Notes: generated by a model not told the origin, from the sequence alone. Counted from the stretch's first letter, positions 1-9,124 are shown. The stretch is DNA of 64,000 nt from Pseudomonas putida (GCF_009883635.2 NZ_CP026115.2:1116001-1180000), one strand, 5' to 3'. Program-made: numbers and translations.

Positions 1-52
1 GGGGTGAGCGTGACCGGCAAGGATCCTTTGACTGGCCGTTGAATCTGCTTTG

Positions 53-176
53 CCTGTACCGGCCCTTTCGCGGGGCAAGTCGGATCGCCGCACCGCCGCT
101 CCTACAGGGTTACGCGATCCCCTGTAGGAGCGGCGGTGCGGCGATCCGACTTGCCCCGCGAAAGGGCCGGTACAGG
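53..176. repeat. REP-type element: perfect 57-bp inverted repeat
   Basis: Arms 53-109 and 120-176 are exact reverse complements around a 10-base loop. The outer part is the P. putida REP core (ggccctttcgcggggcaag and its complement). The usual gcccgctcctacagg tail is interrupted by about 18 extra bases (tcggatcgccgcaccgcc). It sits just after the stop of the gene ending at 177, so it could act as a strong mRNA 3' hairpin. REP elements are known as repeated intergenic palindromes; any role here is inferred. Confidence 0.9.
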
Positions 177-1385
177 CTAGCGCAAGGCTTTGCTTTGCAG
201 CACGTCGGACCGGCGCCCCAGCACGTTCTCGCTGATCTGCACGAACTCTTCGGTGCTCACGCTGGGCAGGCGCATCAGCGCCCGGGTCACATCATCCAGC
301 GAACGCTTGGCCTGGGTATGGATGCGGATTTCCTTGTCCAGCGCCTGCAACACCATCACCCCGCGGGCCACCTGCGCCGGGCTGGCATGCTCGGCACGCA
401 GCTGGGTGACCTTGCCACCCAGCTTCTGCAGGCGTGCCTGCCACACCTCGTAACGGTCGTCGCTGATACCGCCAGCACGGCGCAACAGTTCGGTGGCGTA
501 GTACTCGGTCAGGCCCTGGCCCAGCCAGTCGCTGTTGTCGCGCACACGAATCTGCGCAAATAGCTGCACCAGCTCGCGCAGCAGCGGGCTGCTGCCATTC
601 TCGCTGACCATCGGCCGGCTGCTGTGCAGGTAGATCGAACCGTCGGCAGCCATCGCCCCGCGCCACATGCCATCACGGGCCCCCACCAGCAGCAGCTTGG
701 CCGGGTTGCGCGGGAACACCGCCTGCAATTGCGGCCAGACGAAGGTCAGCAAGGTCAGGCTGTCCATCCGCCGCATGCCCTGCCCCACTGGCGCGGCCAC
801 GGTAACGTCGGTCTCACCAAGGCGGGCGCGGCGGCTGCCAAGGTCGCCCGCGAGCATCCAGCCAGTCGGGCGGTCGAACAGGCGGGACACGTTGTCGATG
901 CGGAACTTGTCTTTGCCGATGCGTGGCCAGGACGTTTCGATGCTCTTCCAGCCTTCAGGCAAATCGACCGTCAGGCGTGCCACCAGCTCGGTGCCGTCCT
1001 GCTGGTCGAGGCGCGCAGGCGGCACCAGCTGATCGCCCAGGAACAGCGCCCAATGCGGAGTAATGCGTGAGGAGTAGGCGCCGCTGCGCAGTTTCTGATC
1101 AAGCTTCACCCGGTAGCTGAGGCTGGTCTTGCCCGTCGCCGGGTGCCACACGCCGCGCTCGCCCTGTTGCTGCCACTGGCCATCGGCCTGGAAGCCACTA
1201 TAGGTGTCGGCCTTGCCCAGGTCGAAGTCCAGGCTGCGCACGGCACTGCCTTCGGCCAGGGTCAGGCGCACTTCGGCCTGGCCATTGGCAGGCAGCAGGC
1301 GCACTTGGTAATCGAGGTCGACTTTTTTCGCCCAGGCGGGCGAACAGGCCACAAGCCCGAGGAGCAACAACCACTGGCAACGCAT
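177..1385 (-). CDS. exported M61-like protein with degenerate zinc site
   Basis: A 402-aa protein with an ATG start and AAGGAG eight bases upstream. The N-terminus is an export signal: either a type I site after AWA (residue 19) or a lipobox LVAC with Cys14. The fold looks like the glycyl-aminopeptidase (M61/gluzincin) type: about residues 20-190 are beta-rich and 200-330 are helical. Where a gluzincin has HExxH-x18/19-E, this protein has R270-E-L-V-Q274 followed by a conserved GLTEYY with Glu294. Both zinc-binding histidines are therefore replaced. I infer a non-catalytic envelope protein of unknown function, perhaps one that binds peptide. The family assignment rests on this motif alone. 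Confidence 0.75.
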   Translation of the reverse strand: MRCQWLLLLGLVACSPAWAKKVDLDYQVRLLPANGQAEVRLTLAEGSAVRSLDFDLGKADTYSGFQADGQWQQQGERGVWHPATGKTSLSYRVKLDQKLRSGAYSSRITPHWALFLGDQLVPPARLDQQDGTELVARLTVDLPEGWKSIETSWPRIGKDKFRIDNVSRLFDRPTGWMLAGDLGSRRARLGETDVTVAAPVGQGMRRMDSLTLLTFVWPQLQAVFPRNPAKLLLVGARDGMWRGAMAADGSIYLHSSRPMVSENGSSPLLRELVQLFAQIRVRDNSDWLGQGLTEYYATELLRRAGGISDDRYEVWQARLQKLGGKVTQLRAEHASPAQVARGVMVLQALDKEIRIHTQAKRSLDDVTRALMRLPSVSTEEFVQISENVLGRRSDVLQSKALR

Positions 1386-1425
1386 ACCGAAACTCCTTGT
1401 TCCTCAGAGGCGACGGGTGCGCCGT

Positions 1426-1875
1426 TCAGCTGGCGCGGAAAATCAGGTGGTCTTCCCAGTCGTCTTCGTCCACATCATGCTCACTGAGCATACGCCCCGA
1501 TTGCGATATGCGCTGTTCATGCACCTGCTTGCGGTCACCGCACACCAGGTGATGCCACTCGGGCAGGTCCTTGCCCTCGCTGACCAGGCGGTAACCACAG
1601 GTGCTCGGCAGCCATTTGAACTGGTCGGCCTTGCCCGGGGTGAGCTGGATGCAATCCGGCACATGGGCGAAGCGGTTGGGGTAGTCGCTGCACTGGCAGG
1701 TATCGAGGTCGAGCAGCTTGCAGGCGATGCGCGTGTAATAGACGCTGTTGTCGTCTTCATCCTCGAGCTTTTGCAGGCAGCACAGGCCGCAGCCGTCGCA
1801 CAGCGACTCCCACTCTTGCGGGCTGAGTTGTTCGAGGGTCTTGCGCCGCCAGAACGGCGCGCTGTCAGCGATCAT
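1426..1875 (-). CDS. YcgN/UPF0260 cysteine-cluster protein
   Basis: A 149-aa protein matching the YcgN family. Near residue 27 it has CDGCGLCC, followed by further cysteines ([14 protein letters not shown] and PDC) that together form a CxxC-rich cluster, probably a metal or Fe-S site. The function is unknown. The ATG at 1875 aligns with the E. coli YcgN start (M-x-A-x-x-x-PFW-x-RKTLEQL); a GTG one codon upstream at 1878 sits better behind AGGAAA, so either is possible. It is monocistronic, 40 bases upstream of the M61-like gene on the same strand, so the two may be co-transcribed. Confidence 0.9.
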   Translation of the reverse strand: MIADSAPFWRRKTLEQLSPQEWESLCDGCGLCCLQKLEDEDDNSVYYTRIACKLLDLDTCQCSDYPNRFAHVPDCIQLTPGKADQFKWLPSTCGYRLVSEGKDLPEWHHLVCGDRKQVHEQRISQSGRMLSEHDVDEDDWEDHLIFRAS

Positions 1876-2021
1876 CACACGGGTTTCCTGCAGTCATCTT
1901 CCTGGCCGCGGTGCGCGGCGGCGCCAGTCTAGAGCCTGGCCTTCGGCAACGCCAGACCGCTTGTCAGTGCCAGGCGGACGCAGTAGCGTGCGTGCTTTGC
2001 CATCCACTTGCAGGAGCAGCC

Positions 2022-2615
2022 ATGAGCGCCACCCCCCGCATTGCCGATTACGCCATCAACGAGCAGTTCATCAACCGCTGGTCGCCACGCGCCTTCACCG
2101 CCGAACCGATCAGCGAAGAAACCCTGCTGAGCTTCCTCGAAGCAGCACGCTGGGCGCCATCGGCGTACAACTCACAGCCATGGCGCTTCCTGTATGCGCG
2201 CCGCGACACGCCGAGCTGGGAGCGTTACCTGAACCTGCTGGTGCCGTTCAACCGCAGCTGGGCGCAACAGGCCTCGGCGCTGGTACTGATCATTTCCAAG
2301 ACCACCTTCGCAGCCCCTGGCGCCAGCGAAGAAAAGCCGGCGCTGTGGCACACGTTCGACACCGGTTCCGCCTGGGGCCACCTGGCGCTGCAGGCCAGCA
2401 TCAGCGGCTGGCACACCCACGGCATGGCGGGATTCGACCAGGCACTGGCGCGCCAGGAGTTGAAGATTCCCGAAGGCTACGAGCTGCATGCCATGGTGGC
2501 GATCGGCAAGCTGGGCGACAAGGCCAGCCTGGACGAGGCGCTGCAGGCGCGTGAAGTGCCGAGCCCGCGTCGGCCACTGAGCGAGCTGGCGGCTGAGGGT
2601 GATTTCAGCCTGTAA
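2022..2615 (+). CDS. nitroreductase-family flavoprotein
   Basis: A 197-aa protein starting at an ATG behind caggagcagcc (AGGAG). The N-terminal RWSPRAF and the ARWAPSAYNSQPWRF segment are the FMN-contacting signatures of the nitroreductase fold. The family reduces nitro or quinone substrates with NAD(P)H through FMN; the physiological substrate here cannot be read from sequence. It is divergent from the ycgN-like gene with a 146-base intergenic region and is followed directly by a REP pair. Confidence 0.88.
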   Translation: MSATPRIADYAINEQFINRWSPRAFTAEPISEETLLSFLEAARWAPSAYNSQPWRFLYARRDTPSWERYLNLLVPFNRSWAQQASALVLIISKTTFAAPGASEEKPALWHTFDTGSAWGHLALQASISGWHTHGMAGFDQALARQELKIPEGYELHAMVAIGKLGDKASLDEALQAREVPSPRRPLSELAAEGDFSL

Positions 2616-2626
2616 ACCTTGTGTTG

Positions 2627-2735
2627 CCTGTACAGGCCTCTTCGCGGGGCAAGCCCGCTACAGGTACTGCGCTGCCCTCCGGCTGTGCGCTATCCCTGTA
2701 GGAGCGGGCTTGTCCCGCGAAGAGGCCGGCACAGG
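2627..2735. repeat. inverted pair of REP elements
   Basis: Two REP units face each other: cctgtacaggcctcttcgcg at 2627 onward, and its inverted partner ending ccggcacagg at 2735. The left copy lacks a few bases (gcccgctacagg rather than gcccgctcctacagg). The pair lies between two convergent genes, the usual REP position, and may serve as a bidirectional 3' hairpin. Confidence 0.88.
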
Positions 2736-2744
2736 TTAAAGAGA

Positions 2745-3677
2745 TCAGTAACCCCGGGCGAAATCGACTTCGCCGCGCAACCCCTGCCCCTCTGCATACG
2801 CCCGCACATTCTCGGCAAACAACCGCACCATCGCCGCCGGCGAGGTGGGCGCCGAGCTGTGCCCAGTCAGCAACAAGCCCCAGGCGGTCCAGAATGGATG
2901 CCGTTGCGGCAGCGGCTCCTGGCGGCACACGTCGATCACCGCCCCGGCCAGGTGCCCCTCCTTCAACGCTTCGACCAGGTCGGCATCGACCACCGCCGCG
3001 CCGCGCCCGGCGTTGATGAACAGCGCCGTGGGCTGGAAGCACTGGAACAACGCTGCGTCATACAGGTCGTGGGTGGCCGGCGTGTCCGGCAGCAGGTTGA
3101 GCACGTAATCCACCTGCCCGACCATGCGCGGCAAATCCGCCAGCCCCGCGACCTCGACGAACGGCGCCTGCTCGCGGGCGCTGCTGGCGATGCCATAAAG
3201 GCTCACGCCAAACGGCACGAGGAACTCCGCCACCCGCTGACCGATATCGCCAGTACCGACGATCAGCACCTTGCGCCCTTCCAGGGTGCGCCCCGGGCGG
3301 TCATCCCAGCGTCGCTCGACCTGGCTGACCAGGCGCGACAGCACTTCGCGCTCGTGGCCAAGCATGTAGGTCAGCATGTACTCGGCCATCACCTGGCCGA
3401 AGATACCCACGGCGCGAGTCAGGCGGTAATCACGTGGCAGCCCCTCGGCCAGCAACGGCGTGATGCCCGCCCAGGTCGATTGCATCCACTGCGGCTTGTG
3501 CCCTTGGCGCAGCAGGCTCGCCAGCAAATCCGGCTGGCCCAGCCAGACCGGGCACTGCGGTGCCTGGCGGGCCAGTTCGGCGGAGTCGCTGCTGGTCAGG
3601 ATTTCCAGCTGCGGCGCTGCCTCGCGCAATAGCTCGGCGTATCGAGCATGATCATGCTCAGCGATCAGTACACGCAT
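2745..3677 (-). CDS. GhrA-like D-2-hydroxyacid dehydrogenase
   Basis: About 310 aa. The NAD(P)-binding glycine motif is VGTGDIGQRV. The three catalytic positions of the family are present: Arg in NAGRGAAVVD, Glu in VCRQEPL and His in LTGHSS. These enzymes reduce glyoxylate or hydroxypyruvate with NAD(P)H. I chose the ATG at 3677 (MRVLIAEHDHARY) over a TTG at 3683, although no clear Shine-Dalgarno is visible. The start overlaps the stop region of the ycgL gene, so translation may be coupled. Exact substrate not determined. Confidence 0.88.
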   Translation of the reverse strand: MRVLIAEHDHARYAELLREAAPQLEILTSSDSAELARQAPQCPVWLGQPDLLASLLRQGHKPQWMQSTWAGITPLLAEGLPRDYRLTRAVGIFGQVMAEYMLTYMLGHEREVLSRLVSQVERRWDDRPGRTLEGRKVLIVGTGDIGQRVAEFLVPFGVSLYGIASSAREQAPFVEVAGLADLPRMVGQVDYVLNLLPDTPATHDLYDAALFQCFQPTALFINAGRGAAVVDADLVEALKEGHLAGAVIDVCRQEPLPQRHPFWTAWGLLLTGHSSAPTSPAAMVRLFAENVRAYAEGQGLRGEVDFARGY

Positions 3678-3679
3678 GA

Positions 3680-3973
3680 TCAAACCGGGTCGTTACGGCG
3701 CAGCAGCTCTTCGGGCAAGTGCTCGATGTACTCGTCCTCGGCCGGTGGCATCTGCAAGTGATAACCCTGGGTCTCGAGGTTTTCCAGCACCTTGGCGATG
3801 TCTTCGCGGGCCAGTTGGCGCTCCGGGGTCAACACCAGGTCGAAGGCATGCACCGGCTTGCCAAAGAAGGGCAGCAGCGCCTCTGGCACCCGCTCCAGGC
3901 CTTCGGCCTTGAGCACGTAGAGGTACATTTCGTTCTTGCGGGGGCTCTTGTAGATCGAGCAGATACGTTTCAT
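3680..3973 (-). CDS. YcgL-domain protein
   Basis: A 97-aa protein of the YcgL family: [19 protein letters not shown] start, then LPFFGKP and [16 protein letters not shown]. The family is small, conserved in gammaproteobacteria and of unknown biochemical role. It overlaps the rnd stop codon by 4 bases upstream and abuts the hydroxyacid dehydrogenase downstream, giving a tight rnd-ycgL-dehydrogenase operon. A ycgL partner to rnd is a common arrangement in Pseudomonas. Confidence 0.92.
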   Translation of the reverse strand: MKRICSIYKSPRKNEMYLYVLKAEGLERVPEALLPFFGKPVHAFDLVLTPERQLAREDIAKVLENLETQGYHLQMPPAEDEYIEHLPEELLRRNDPV

Positions 3974-5103
3974 TGCTTGTCTCCGGCGCCTGCGAGGTCG
4001 TCGAGCAGGGCCTGGCCCATCCGCTCACGGCGCCAGCCGCGCAGCGAATCGGGCAGTTGGTAGGGGCCGTTGGGGTAGCCGCTCTTGAGCAGGGCTTCCA
4101 GGGCCTTCTTGCGCAGCATCAGCTCCGGCGCGATCCCAAGCCGCTCGCCTTCGGCCTGGCCGATGGCGCGCAGGCGCTTGAGGATACCGGCGGCTTCGAT
4201 CGGCAGCGGCTCAGGCAGCGGCTCAGGCCACTGTTCGGGCGGCAGGCTGGCGGCGCGCTTGATCAGCTGGAGCAGGAAGGCGCCGTCCTGACGGATGGTG
4301 CGCGGGTGCATTTCTTCGATCTTGGCCAAGGCCGACAGGTTGTCCGGTTGGCTCTTGGCCATGGGCCACAGCGAGTGTTCCTTGAGGATGCGGTTGCGTG
4401 GCACGTCGCGGCTGCGTGCTTCGCGCTCGCGCCAGGCACACAGCTCGCGCAGCACTGCCAGTTGCTGGCGGCCCAGCTTCCAGGCGAGCTTGACGTCGCG
4501 ATAGAGGATTTCGGGTTCGACCTCACGGCGCAGGGCGGCCACCAGCTCGGCGCCGTCGTCCAGCACCCAGGCGTACTTGTCGTCAGACAGGCGCGGCTGC
4601 AGAGCAGCGAACAGTTCGGCCAGGTGCACGGCATCTTCGGCGGCGTAGCTTACCTGGGTGTCCGACAGCGGGCGCTGCAGCCAGTCAGAGCGGGTTTCGC
4701 CCTTGGGCAGCTCGATGCCCAGCACTTCCTGCACCAGGCGCGAATAGCCCATGGAGAAGCCCAGGTTCAGGTAACCGGCCGCCAACTGGGTGTCGAACAA
4801 CGGTTGCGGCAGCTTGCCGGTCAGGCGCAGCAGCACTTCGAGGTCTTCGCTGCAGGCGTGCAGCACCTTGACCACGCTGCTGTCGTCGAGCAGTTCGCCC
4901 AGCGGCTGCCAGTCGCCGATCAGCAGCGGGTCGATGAGGAAAGCCCGTTGCCCGTCACCGACCTGTACCAGGCCGGCTTTCGGGTAGAAGGTGTCGACCC
5001 GCATGAATTCGGTGTCGAGCGCCACGAAGGGCAGTTCGCGCCACTTGCGGCAGTGTTCGGCCAGGGTCTGGTCGTCACGGATCCAGTGAATTTCGATGGC
5101 CAC
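3970..5103 (-). CDS. rnd: ribonuclease D
   Basis: A 377-aa DEDD-type 3'-5' exoribonuclease that trims tRNA and other stable-RNA 3' ends. The first exonuclease motif is [16 protein letters not shown], the later DEDD motifs include [13 protein letters not shown], and one or two HRDC-like helical domains follow (roughly residues 210-370). I chose the GTG at 5103 because GGGAG lies five bases upstream and the product then begins [11 protein letters not shown], as in other Pseudomonas RNase D; an in-frame TTG at 5118 has no such support. First gene of the rnd-ycgL-dehydrogenase operon. Confidence 0.95.
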   Translation of the reverse strand: MAIEIHWIRDDQTLAEHCRKWRELPFVALDTEFMRVDTFYPKAGLVQVGDGQRAFLIDPLLIGDWQPLGELLDDSSVVKVLHACSEDLEVLLRLTGKLPQPLFDTQLAAGYLNLGFSMGYSRLVQEVLGIELPKGETRSDWLQRPLSDTQVSYAAEDAVHLAELFAALQPRLSDDKYAWVLDDGAELVAALRREVEPEILYRDVKLAWKLGRQQLAVLRELCAWREREARSRDVPRNRILKEHSLWPMAKSQPDNLSALAKIEEMHPRTIRQDGAFLLQLIKRAASLPPEQWPEPLPEPLPIEAAGILKRLRAIGQAEGERLGIAPELMLRKKALEALLKSGYPNGPYQLPDSLRGWRRERMGQALLDDLAGAGDKQ

Positions 5104-5192
5104 AAGGCTCTCCCACAAACATTGGCGCGCAGTATATACGGCGCGGGCCCTGCTGGTGAAACCTGCGCCATCCCTGGATTAGATGAACGGCC

Positions 5193-6836
5193 TCAGCGCT
5201 GGGCGGCCAACCACGGCCGGCAGCTGGCAAACATGTCCAGCGACTGCTGGTAGACCTCGGTGTGCACCTGCAGCAGGCCCAGCATCGAGTGGAACAGGTT
5301 GTCCTGCGACAGCGGTGCATCGCTGAGCTTGGCCAGGCAGTCGGTGTCGATGCCGAAGTCTTCCTTGTAGCTGTCGGAGAACCAGGTCAGCAACGGCACA
5401 TGCTTCTGTTGTTCCGGGGCAATGGCATACGGGGTGCCGTGCAGGAACAAGTTGTACTCGCCCAGCGACTCGCCATGGTCGGACAGGTAGATCATCGCCG
5501 TGTCGACCTTGTCCTGCTTGCTGCGCAGAGTGTCGATCAACGACGACAGCACCTTGTCAGTGTAGGCCAGGGTATTGTCGTAGCCGTTGATGATTTCCTG
5601 CTCGCTGCACTGGTTCAGCGCGTTGCTCTGGCACACCGGGGTGAAGCGCTCGCCACCTTGGGGGTAGCGCTTGAAGTACTCGGGGCCGTGGCTGCCCATC
5701 TGGTGCAGCACCAGCACGGTGTCCTTGTCGAGGTTGTCGATCAGCTCGCCCAGGCCCTGCAACAGGATTGCGTCATGGCATTCGCCGCTTGCGCACAGCT
5801 GCGGGTCCTTGAGGTTGCTGACGTCGATGAACTGCACGCGGTCGCAGGTGCCTTTGCAGCCCGACTGGTTGTCGCGCCACTGCACGGCCAGGCCGGCACG
5901 CTGGAGGATGTCGAGCAGCCCTTCGCGGTTCTTCGCCACACGGGCGTCATATTCCTTGCGCTTCATGCCGGAGAACATGCAGGGCACCGAGACGGCGGTT
6001 TCAGTACCACAGGAATGCACATCGGAGAAACTGAGCAGGCCCTGTTCCTTGGCCAGGTTCGGGGTGGTATCGCGCTCATAGCCCAGCACGCCGAAGTGAT
6101 CGGCCCGCGCACTTTCACCGACCACCAGCACGGTCAGCGATTTGCGCTCGTGTTTCTGCCAGGCGGCATCGCGCTTGGCATCTTCGCCATAATGCTGGAA
6201 CGGACGCGCGGCGGTACCGACGCGCTCGTTGACATAGCCGATGGTCGCACCGACGACATTGCTCGGGGTGAGCATCAGGCGCAGTTCGTGGTGGTTGCGA
6301 AACAGCGACGACAGCCCCTGATAGTTGACCAGTGCCACCGAGCCCAGGGCCACGACGCAGGAACCGCCCACCACCAGTTTGCCCAGCAGTTCGCGGTGCC
6401 ACGGGCGGTAGGCGATCGGTGCCTTCCACAGCACTACCGACGGCAATACGCCGAGCAGCAGAATATAGGCGGCGAACTTGAACGACATCAGGTCGCGCAC
6501 TTCCGAAACATTGGTCTCGGCCATGTTTCGGAACATGCCGGCATCAATAAGCACGCCGTACTGGTTCATGAAGTAAGCGGCACTTGCACCGCTCACGAAC
6601 AGCACGATCAATAGCGGCTTCAACACATAACGGAAGGCGAACAGCGTCAATACCAGATTGAACGCGAACAACATCAGCACGGCGAACGCCAGGCTCAGCC
6701 AAAGCCCCGACAAACCGGCGGGCACCACCTCCTGCAGGTGCTCCCAGAGGAACATGTTGAGACCCACCAGCAGGTAAACGCTGGCCAACAGCGTGACCCA
6801 TTCAGTCCGCAGGGATTTGAAGTTGAGCATCGGCAT
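5193..6836 (-). CDS. EptA-type lipid A phosphoethanolamine transferase
   Basis: About 547 aa. Five hydrophobic segments fill roughly residues 13-175, followed by a periplasmic sulfatase-fold domain. Family catalytic features are visible: Glu241 in GESARADHFG, the nucleophile Thr280 in CGTETAVSVPC, SDHGESLGE and LHGTPY, and paired cysteines (CKGTC, SGEC). Such enzymes move phosphoethanolamine from phosphatidylethanolamine to lipid A, lowering negative charge. ATG codons at 6836 and 6830 are both plausible and neither has a strong ribosome-binding site. No two-component genes are adjacent, so local control is not evident. Single-gene unit. Confidence 0.9.
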   Translation of the reverse strand: MPMLNFKSLRTEWVTLLASVYLLVGLNMFLWEHLQEVVPAGLSGLWLSLAFAVLMLFAFNLVLTLFAFRYVLKPLLIVLFVSGASAAYFMNQYGVLIDAGMFRNMAETNVSEVRDLMSFKFAAYILLLGVLPSVVLWKAPIAYRPWHRELLGKLVVGGSCVVALGSVALVNYQGLSSLFRNHHELRLMLTPSNVVGATIGYVNERVGTAARPFQHYGEDAKRDAAWQKHERKSLTVLVVGESARADHFGVLGYERDTTPNLAKEQGLLSFSDVHSCGTETAVSVPCMFSGMKRKEYDARVAKNREGLLDILQRAGLAVQWRDNQSGCKGTCDRVQFIDVSNLKDPQLCASGECHDAILLQGLGELIDNLDKDTVLVLHQMGSHGPEYFKRYPQGGERFTPVCQSNALNQCSEQEIINGYDNTLAYTDKVLSSLIDTLRSKQDKVDTAMIYLSDHGESLGEYNLFLHGTPYAIAPEQQKHVPLLTWFSDSYKEDFGIDTDCLAKLSDAPLSQDNLFHSMLGLLQVHTEVYQQSLDMFASCRPWLAAQR

Positions 6837-6995
6837 TCGCAATCAAGAGTGGTTATCAACTCCCCGGTCAGATGGCACCGTGGGAAAGTTGGCGGAACTC
6901 TAGAAAGCGCACCATCAATTTTTTGTGAAAAAGACGGTAACAAATTCGTAAGCCGGGGCTTTTTTTACATTAAAACAACTTCATTCAGCATCCGT

Positions 6996-7361
6996 TCAGC
7001 CGGGCAGACGCAGCTTGGCATAGGGAACGCGGTCGATGTCGAGCACTTCGACGCACAGCTGGATGTCCAAGCCGGCCTGGGCCGGGATGGCTTCGCGCAA
7101 CACCTCGAGCAAGCCGTTCGACAACTGCTGCTTCACCTCGGGCGAACGCCCGCTGAGGATGGCCAGGCGCACATGGGCGAAGGCCCGCTTACCCGGCGCG
7201 GTACCCACCCGATACTGTTTGAAGGCCTCGGCCCGGCTCTTGATGTCCGCCTCGTCGGCAAACTGGCCGCTGCCGACCAGGGCGTGGTTAAGGCGCAGCA
7301 ACAGCACATCGACGTTGAGCTCGCGCAGGTTGTCGCTGTATTCCAGGTTCAGGTGAGGCAT
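6996..7361 (-). CDS. 5-carboxymethyl-2-hydroxymuconate isomerase-like tautomerase
   Basis: A 121-aa protein beginning MPHLNLEYSDNL. After Met removal the N-terminal proline is the catalytic base of this tautomerase superfamily. The start at 7361 is chosen for that reason over an ATG six codons upstream. In homoprotocatechuate degradation the family member isomerises 5-carboxymethyl-2-hydroxymuconate, but no other gene of that pathway lies nearby, so the substrate here is open. Divergent from ydcH. Confidence 0.85.
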   Translation of the reverse strand: MPHLNLEYSDNLRELNVDVLLLRLNHALVGSGQFADEADIKSRAEAFKQYRVGTAPGKRAFAHVRLAILSGRSPEVKQQLSNGLLEVLREAIPAQAGLDIQLCVEVLDIDRVPYAKLRLPG

Positions 7362-7478
7362 GGCGCAGGTTCCAGGCACGGGAAAGGATGCGACAGCCTA
7401 CCCCAGTCCCCCACCTGCGCAAAGGCGGCTATCCTCAAAGGTCAGGACCTTACCGACAACCCTGACAGAGGTGAAGAA

Positions 7479-7715
7479 ATGCCAGTTCCGCATGATCTGC
7501 TCGCTGACCTGCACGTTACCGCTGAAGCATTCCAGGCGCTCATAGACAAGGACCAGGACCTTCACAAGCTGCACAAGGAATACAACACCAAGGACAAGGA
7601 AGTGCTGGCCGCCGAGGCCAATGGCACCAACGACGAGGCGGTCAACCGCCTGCGCAAGGAAAGGCTGCTGCTCAAGGACAAGATCGAACGGATCATTCAT
7701 CCGCCGAAGTCCTGA
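7479..7715 (+). CDS. YdcH/DUF465 small coiled-coil protein
   Basis: A 78-aa protein behind a good GAGGTGAAG ribosome-binding site. The composition is highly charged and heptad-like (HKLHKEYNTKDKEVL, VNRLRKERLLLKDKIERII), which is the DUF465 signature. The function is unknown; family members are short helical cytosolic proteins. Followed by a REP pair. Confidence 0.9.
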   Translation: MPVPHDLLADLHVTAEAFQALIDKDQDLHKLHKEYNTKDKEVLAAEANGTNDEAVNRLRKERLLLKDKIERIIHPPKS

Positions 7716-7734
7716 CAACCCTTTTTTGAATTCA

Positions 7735-7807
7735 CCGGCCTCATCACGAGCTGCGCTCGCTCCTACAGGATTACCCCGTAGGAGCGAGCGCAGCTCGCGA
7801 TAGGGCC
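7735..7807. repeat. inverted REP-like pair, GAGCTGCGCTCGCTCC subtype
   Basis: The arms are cgagctgcgctcgctcctac and gtaggagcgagcgcagctcg around a short loop, bordered by ccggcctcatca and tagggcc. The inner sequence differs from the gcccgctcctac subtype seen elsewhere in the window, so at least two REP subfamilies are present. It lies between convergent genes and may be a shared 3' hairpin. Confidence 0.85.
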
Positions 7808-7815
7808 AGCAGCCC

Positions 7816-8988
7816 TTACACCGCAGCCGAAGCCTTCAACGCCCCATCCAGGTCGTCGATCAGGTCGCGGTAATCCTCGATCCCTACCGACAACCGCAGC
7901 AGGTTCTCGCTGATCCCCATCTCGCCCTTCTGCGCCGGGCTCAACGAGTTGTGCGACATGCTCCAGGAGTGGTTGATCATGCTCTCCACCCCGCCCAGCG
8001 AGTCGGCCAGCACGAAGATCTGCAGGGCCTCGACCAGCCGGTTGAGCGCCGCCCGGTCAGCGCCCTTGACCTTCATCGCCACCACCGCTCCGCCAGCGCG
8101 CATCTGACGCTTGCACAGCTCGTGCTGCGGGTGGCTTTCCAGCCCTGGGTAGAACACCTGCTCGACCTGCGGGTGGCCTTCGAGGAAGCGCGCTACCTGC
8201 AGCGCATTGGCGCACTGGCGCTCCATGCGCACATCCAGGGTCTTCAGCCCGCGCAGGGCCAGGTAACAGTCGAACGGCCCCTGGATCGCGCCTACCGCCA
8301 TGCTGATCTTGCGCAACCGCGCCAGCAGTTGGTCATTGGCAGCAACCACCACACCACCGGTGAGGTCGGAATGGCCGCCGATGTACTTGCTCGCCGAGTG
8401 CATCACCAGGTCCACGCCGAGGGTGATTGGGCGCTGGTTCCACGGCGAGCAGAAGGTGTTGTCGATGCAGGTGAGAATGCCGCGGGCACGGGCCAGGTCG
8501 CACACCGCCTTGATGTCCACCAGGTGCAGCAACGGGTTGGTCGGCGACTCGATCCAGATCAGCTGGGTCTCTGGCTTGATCGCTGCCGCCACCGCCTCGA
8601 CGTCATTGAGGTCGACATAGGTGGTGGTCAGGCCCGAAGTACGCCCGCGGTAGTCTTCGAGGATGCGGAAAGTGCCGCCGTAGACGCCGTTCATCACCAC
8701 CACGTGGGCGTCTTTGGGCAGCAGCTCCAGCACCGTGGCGGTAGCATTCACACCCGATGCACAGGCCACCGCACCCACGCCCTCCTCCAGCGCGGCAACG
8801 CAGCTTTCATAAGCATGCCGGGTCGGGTTGCCGACACGGCTGTAAGCGTATTCGGGGTTATCGTCGAGGCTGCGCTTGATGTAGGAACTGGCGGTATAGA
8901 TGGGCGGGAAGATGGCGTTGTCGGCAACGCTGGACTGCTCGCCGGCGTGAATGGTACGGGTGGCGAAATTACGCGGCTTGTCGGACAT
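7816..8988 (-). CDS. PLP-dependent trans-sulfuration enzyme (cystathionine gamma-synthase/lyase family)
   Basis: A 390-aa member of the Cys/Met-metabolism PLP family. The PLP lysine is Lys201 in SASKYIGGHSD, with the upstream family motifs YSRVGNPT and ACASGVNA and the C-terminal SLGGVESMINHS. The family covers cystathionine gamma-synthase, cystathionine lyase, methionine gamma-lyase and O-acylhomoserine sulfhydrylases, and sequence alone does not separate them. It is not a close match to the P. putida MdeA sequence I remember. A divergent Lrp-type regulator 136 bases away suggests amino-acid-responsive control. Confidence 0.88.
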   Translation of the reverse strand: MSDKPRNFATRTIHAGEQSSVADNAIFPPIYTASSYIKRSLDDNPEYAYSRVGNPTRHAYESCVAALEEGVGAVACASGVNATATVLELLPKDAHVVVMNGVYGGTFRILEDYRGRTSGLTTTYVDLNDVEAVAAAIKPETQLIWIESPTNPLLHLVDIKAVCDLARARGILTCIDNTFCSPWNQRPITLGVDLVMHSASKYIGGHSDLTGGVVVAANDQLLARLRKISMAVGAIQGPFDCYLALRGLKTLDVRMERQCANALQVARFLEGHPQVEQVFYPGLESHPQHELCKRQMRAGGAVVAMKVKGADRAALNRLVEALQIFVLADSLGGVESMINHSWSMSHNSLSPAQKGEMGISENLLRLSVGIEDYRDLIDDLDGALKASAAV

Positions 8989-9064
8989 GGTTCAGGCCCA
9001 TTGGCAGGATTCAAGCCTGCAACTATGGCAACAACCTGGCGCGGCGGCAAATCAGACTCGACGC

Positions 9065-9109
9065 GGGAAATTTTCCTAGGCCTGAGGTAATCTGGGGAAA
9101 ATTTTTCTC
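9065..9109. promoter_or_regulatory. paired A/T-core palindromes, candidate Lrp-type operators
   Basis: Two similar sites lie in the 136-base divergent region: gggaaattttcc (9065-9076) and ggggaaaatttttctc (9094-9109). Their centres are about 31 bases apart, close to three helical turns. Lrp-family proteins bind repeated A/T-rich palindromes on one face of DNA, so this fits autoregulation plus control of the PLP enzyme. No binding data; inferred from position and symmetry. Confidence 0.5.
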
Positions 9110-9124
9110 GTGGATCCCGGTGCC

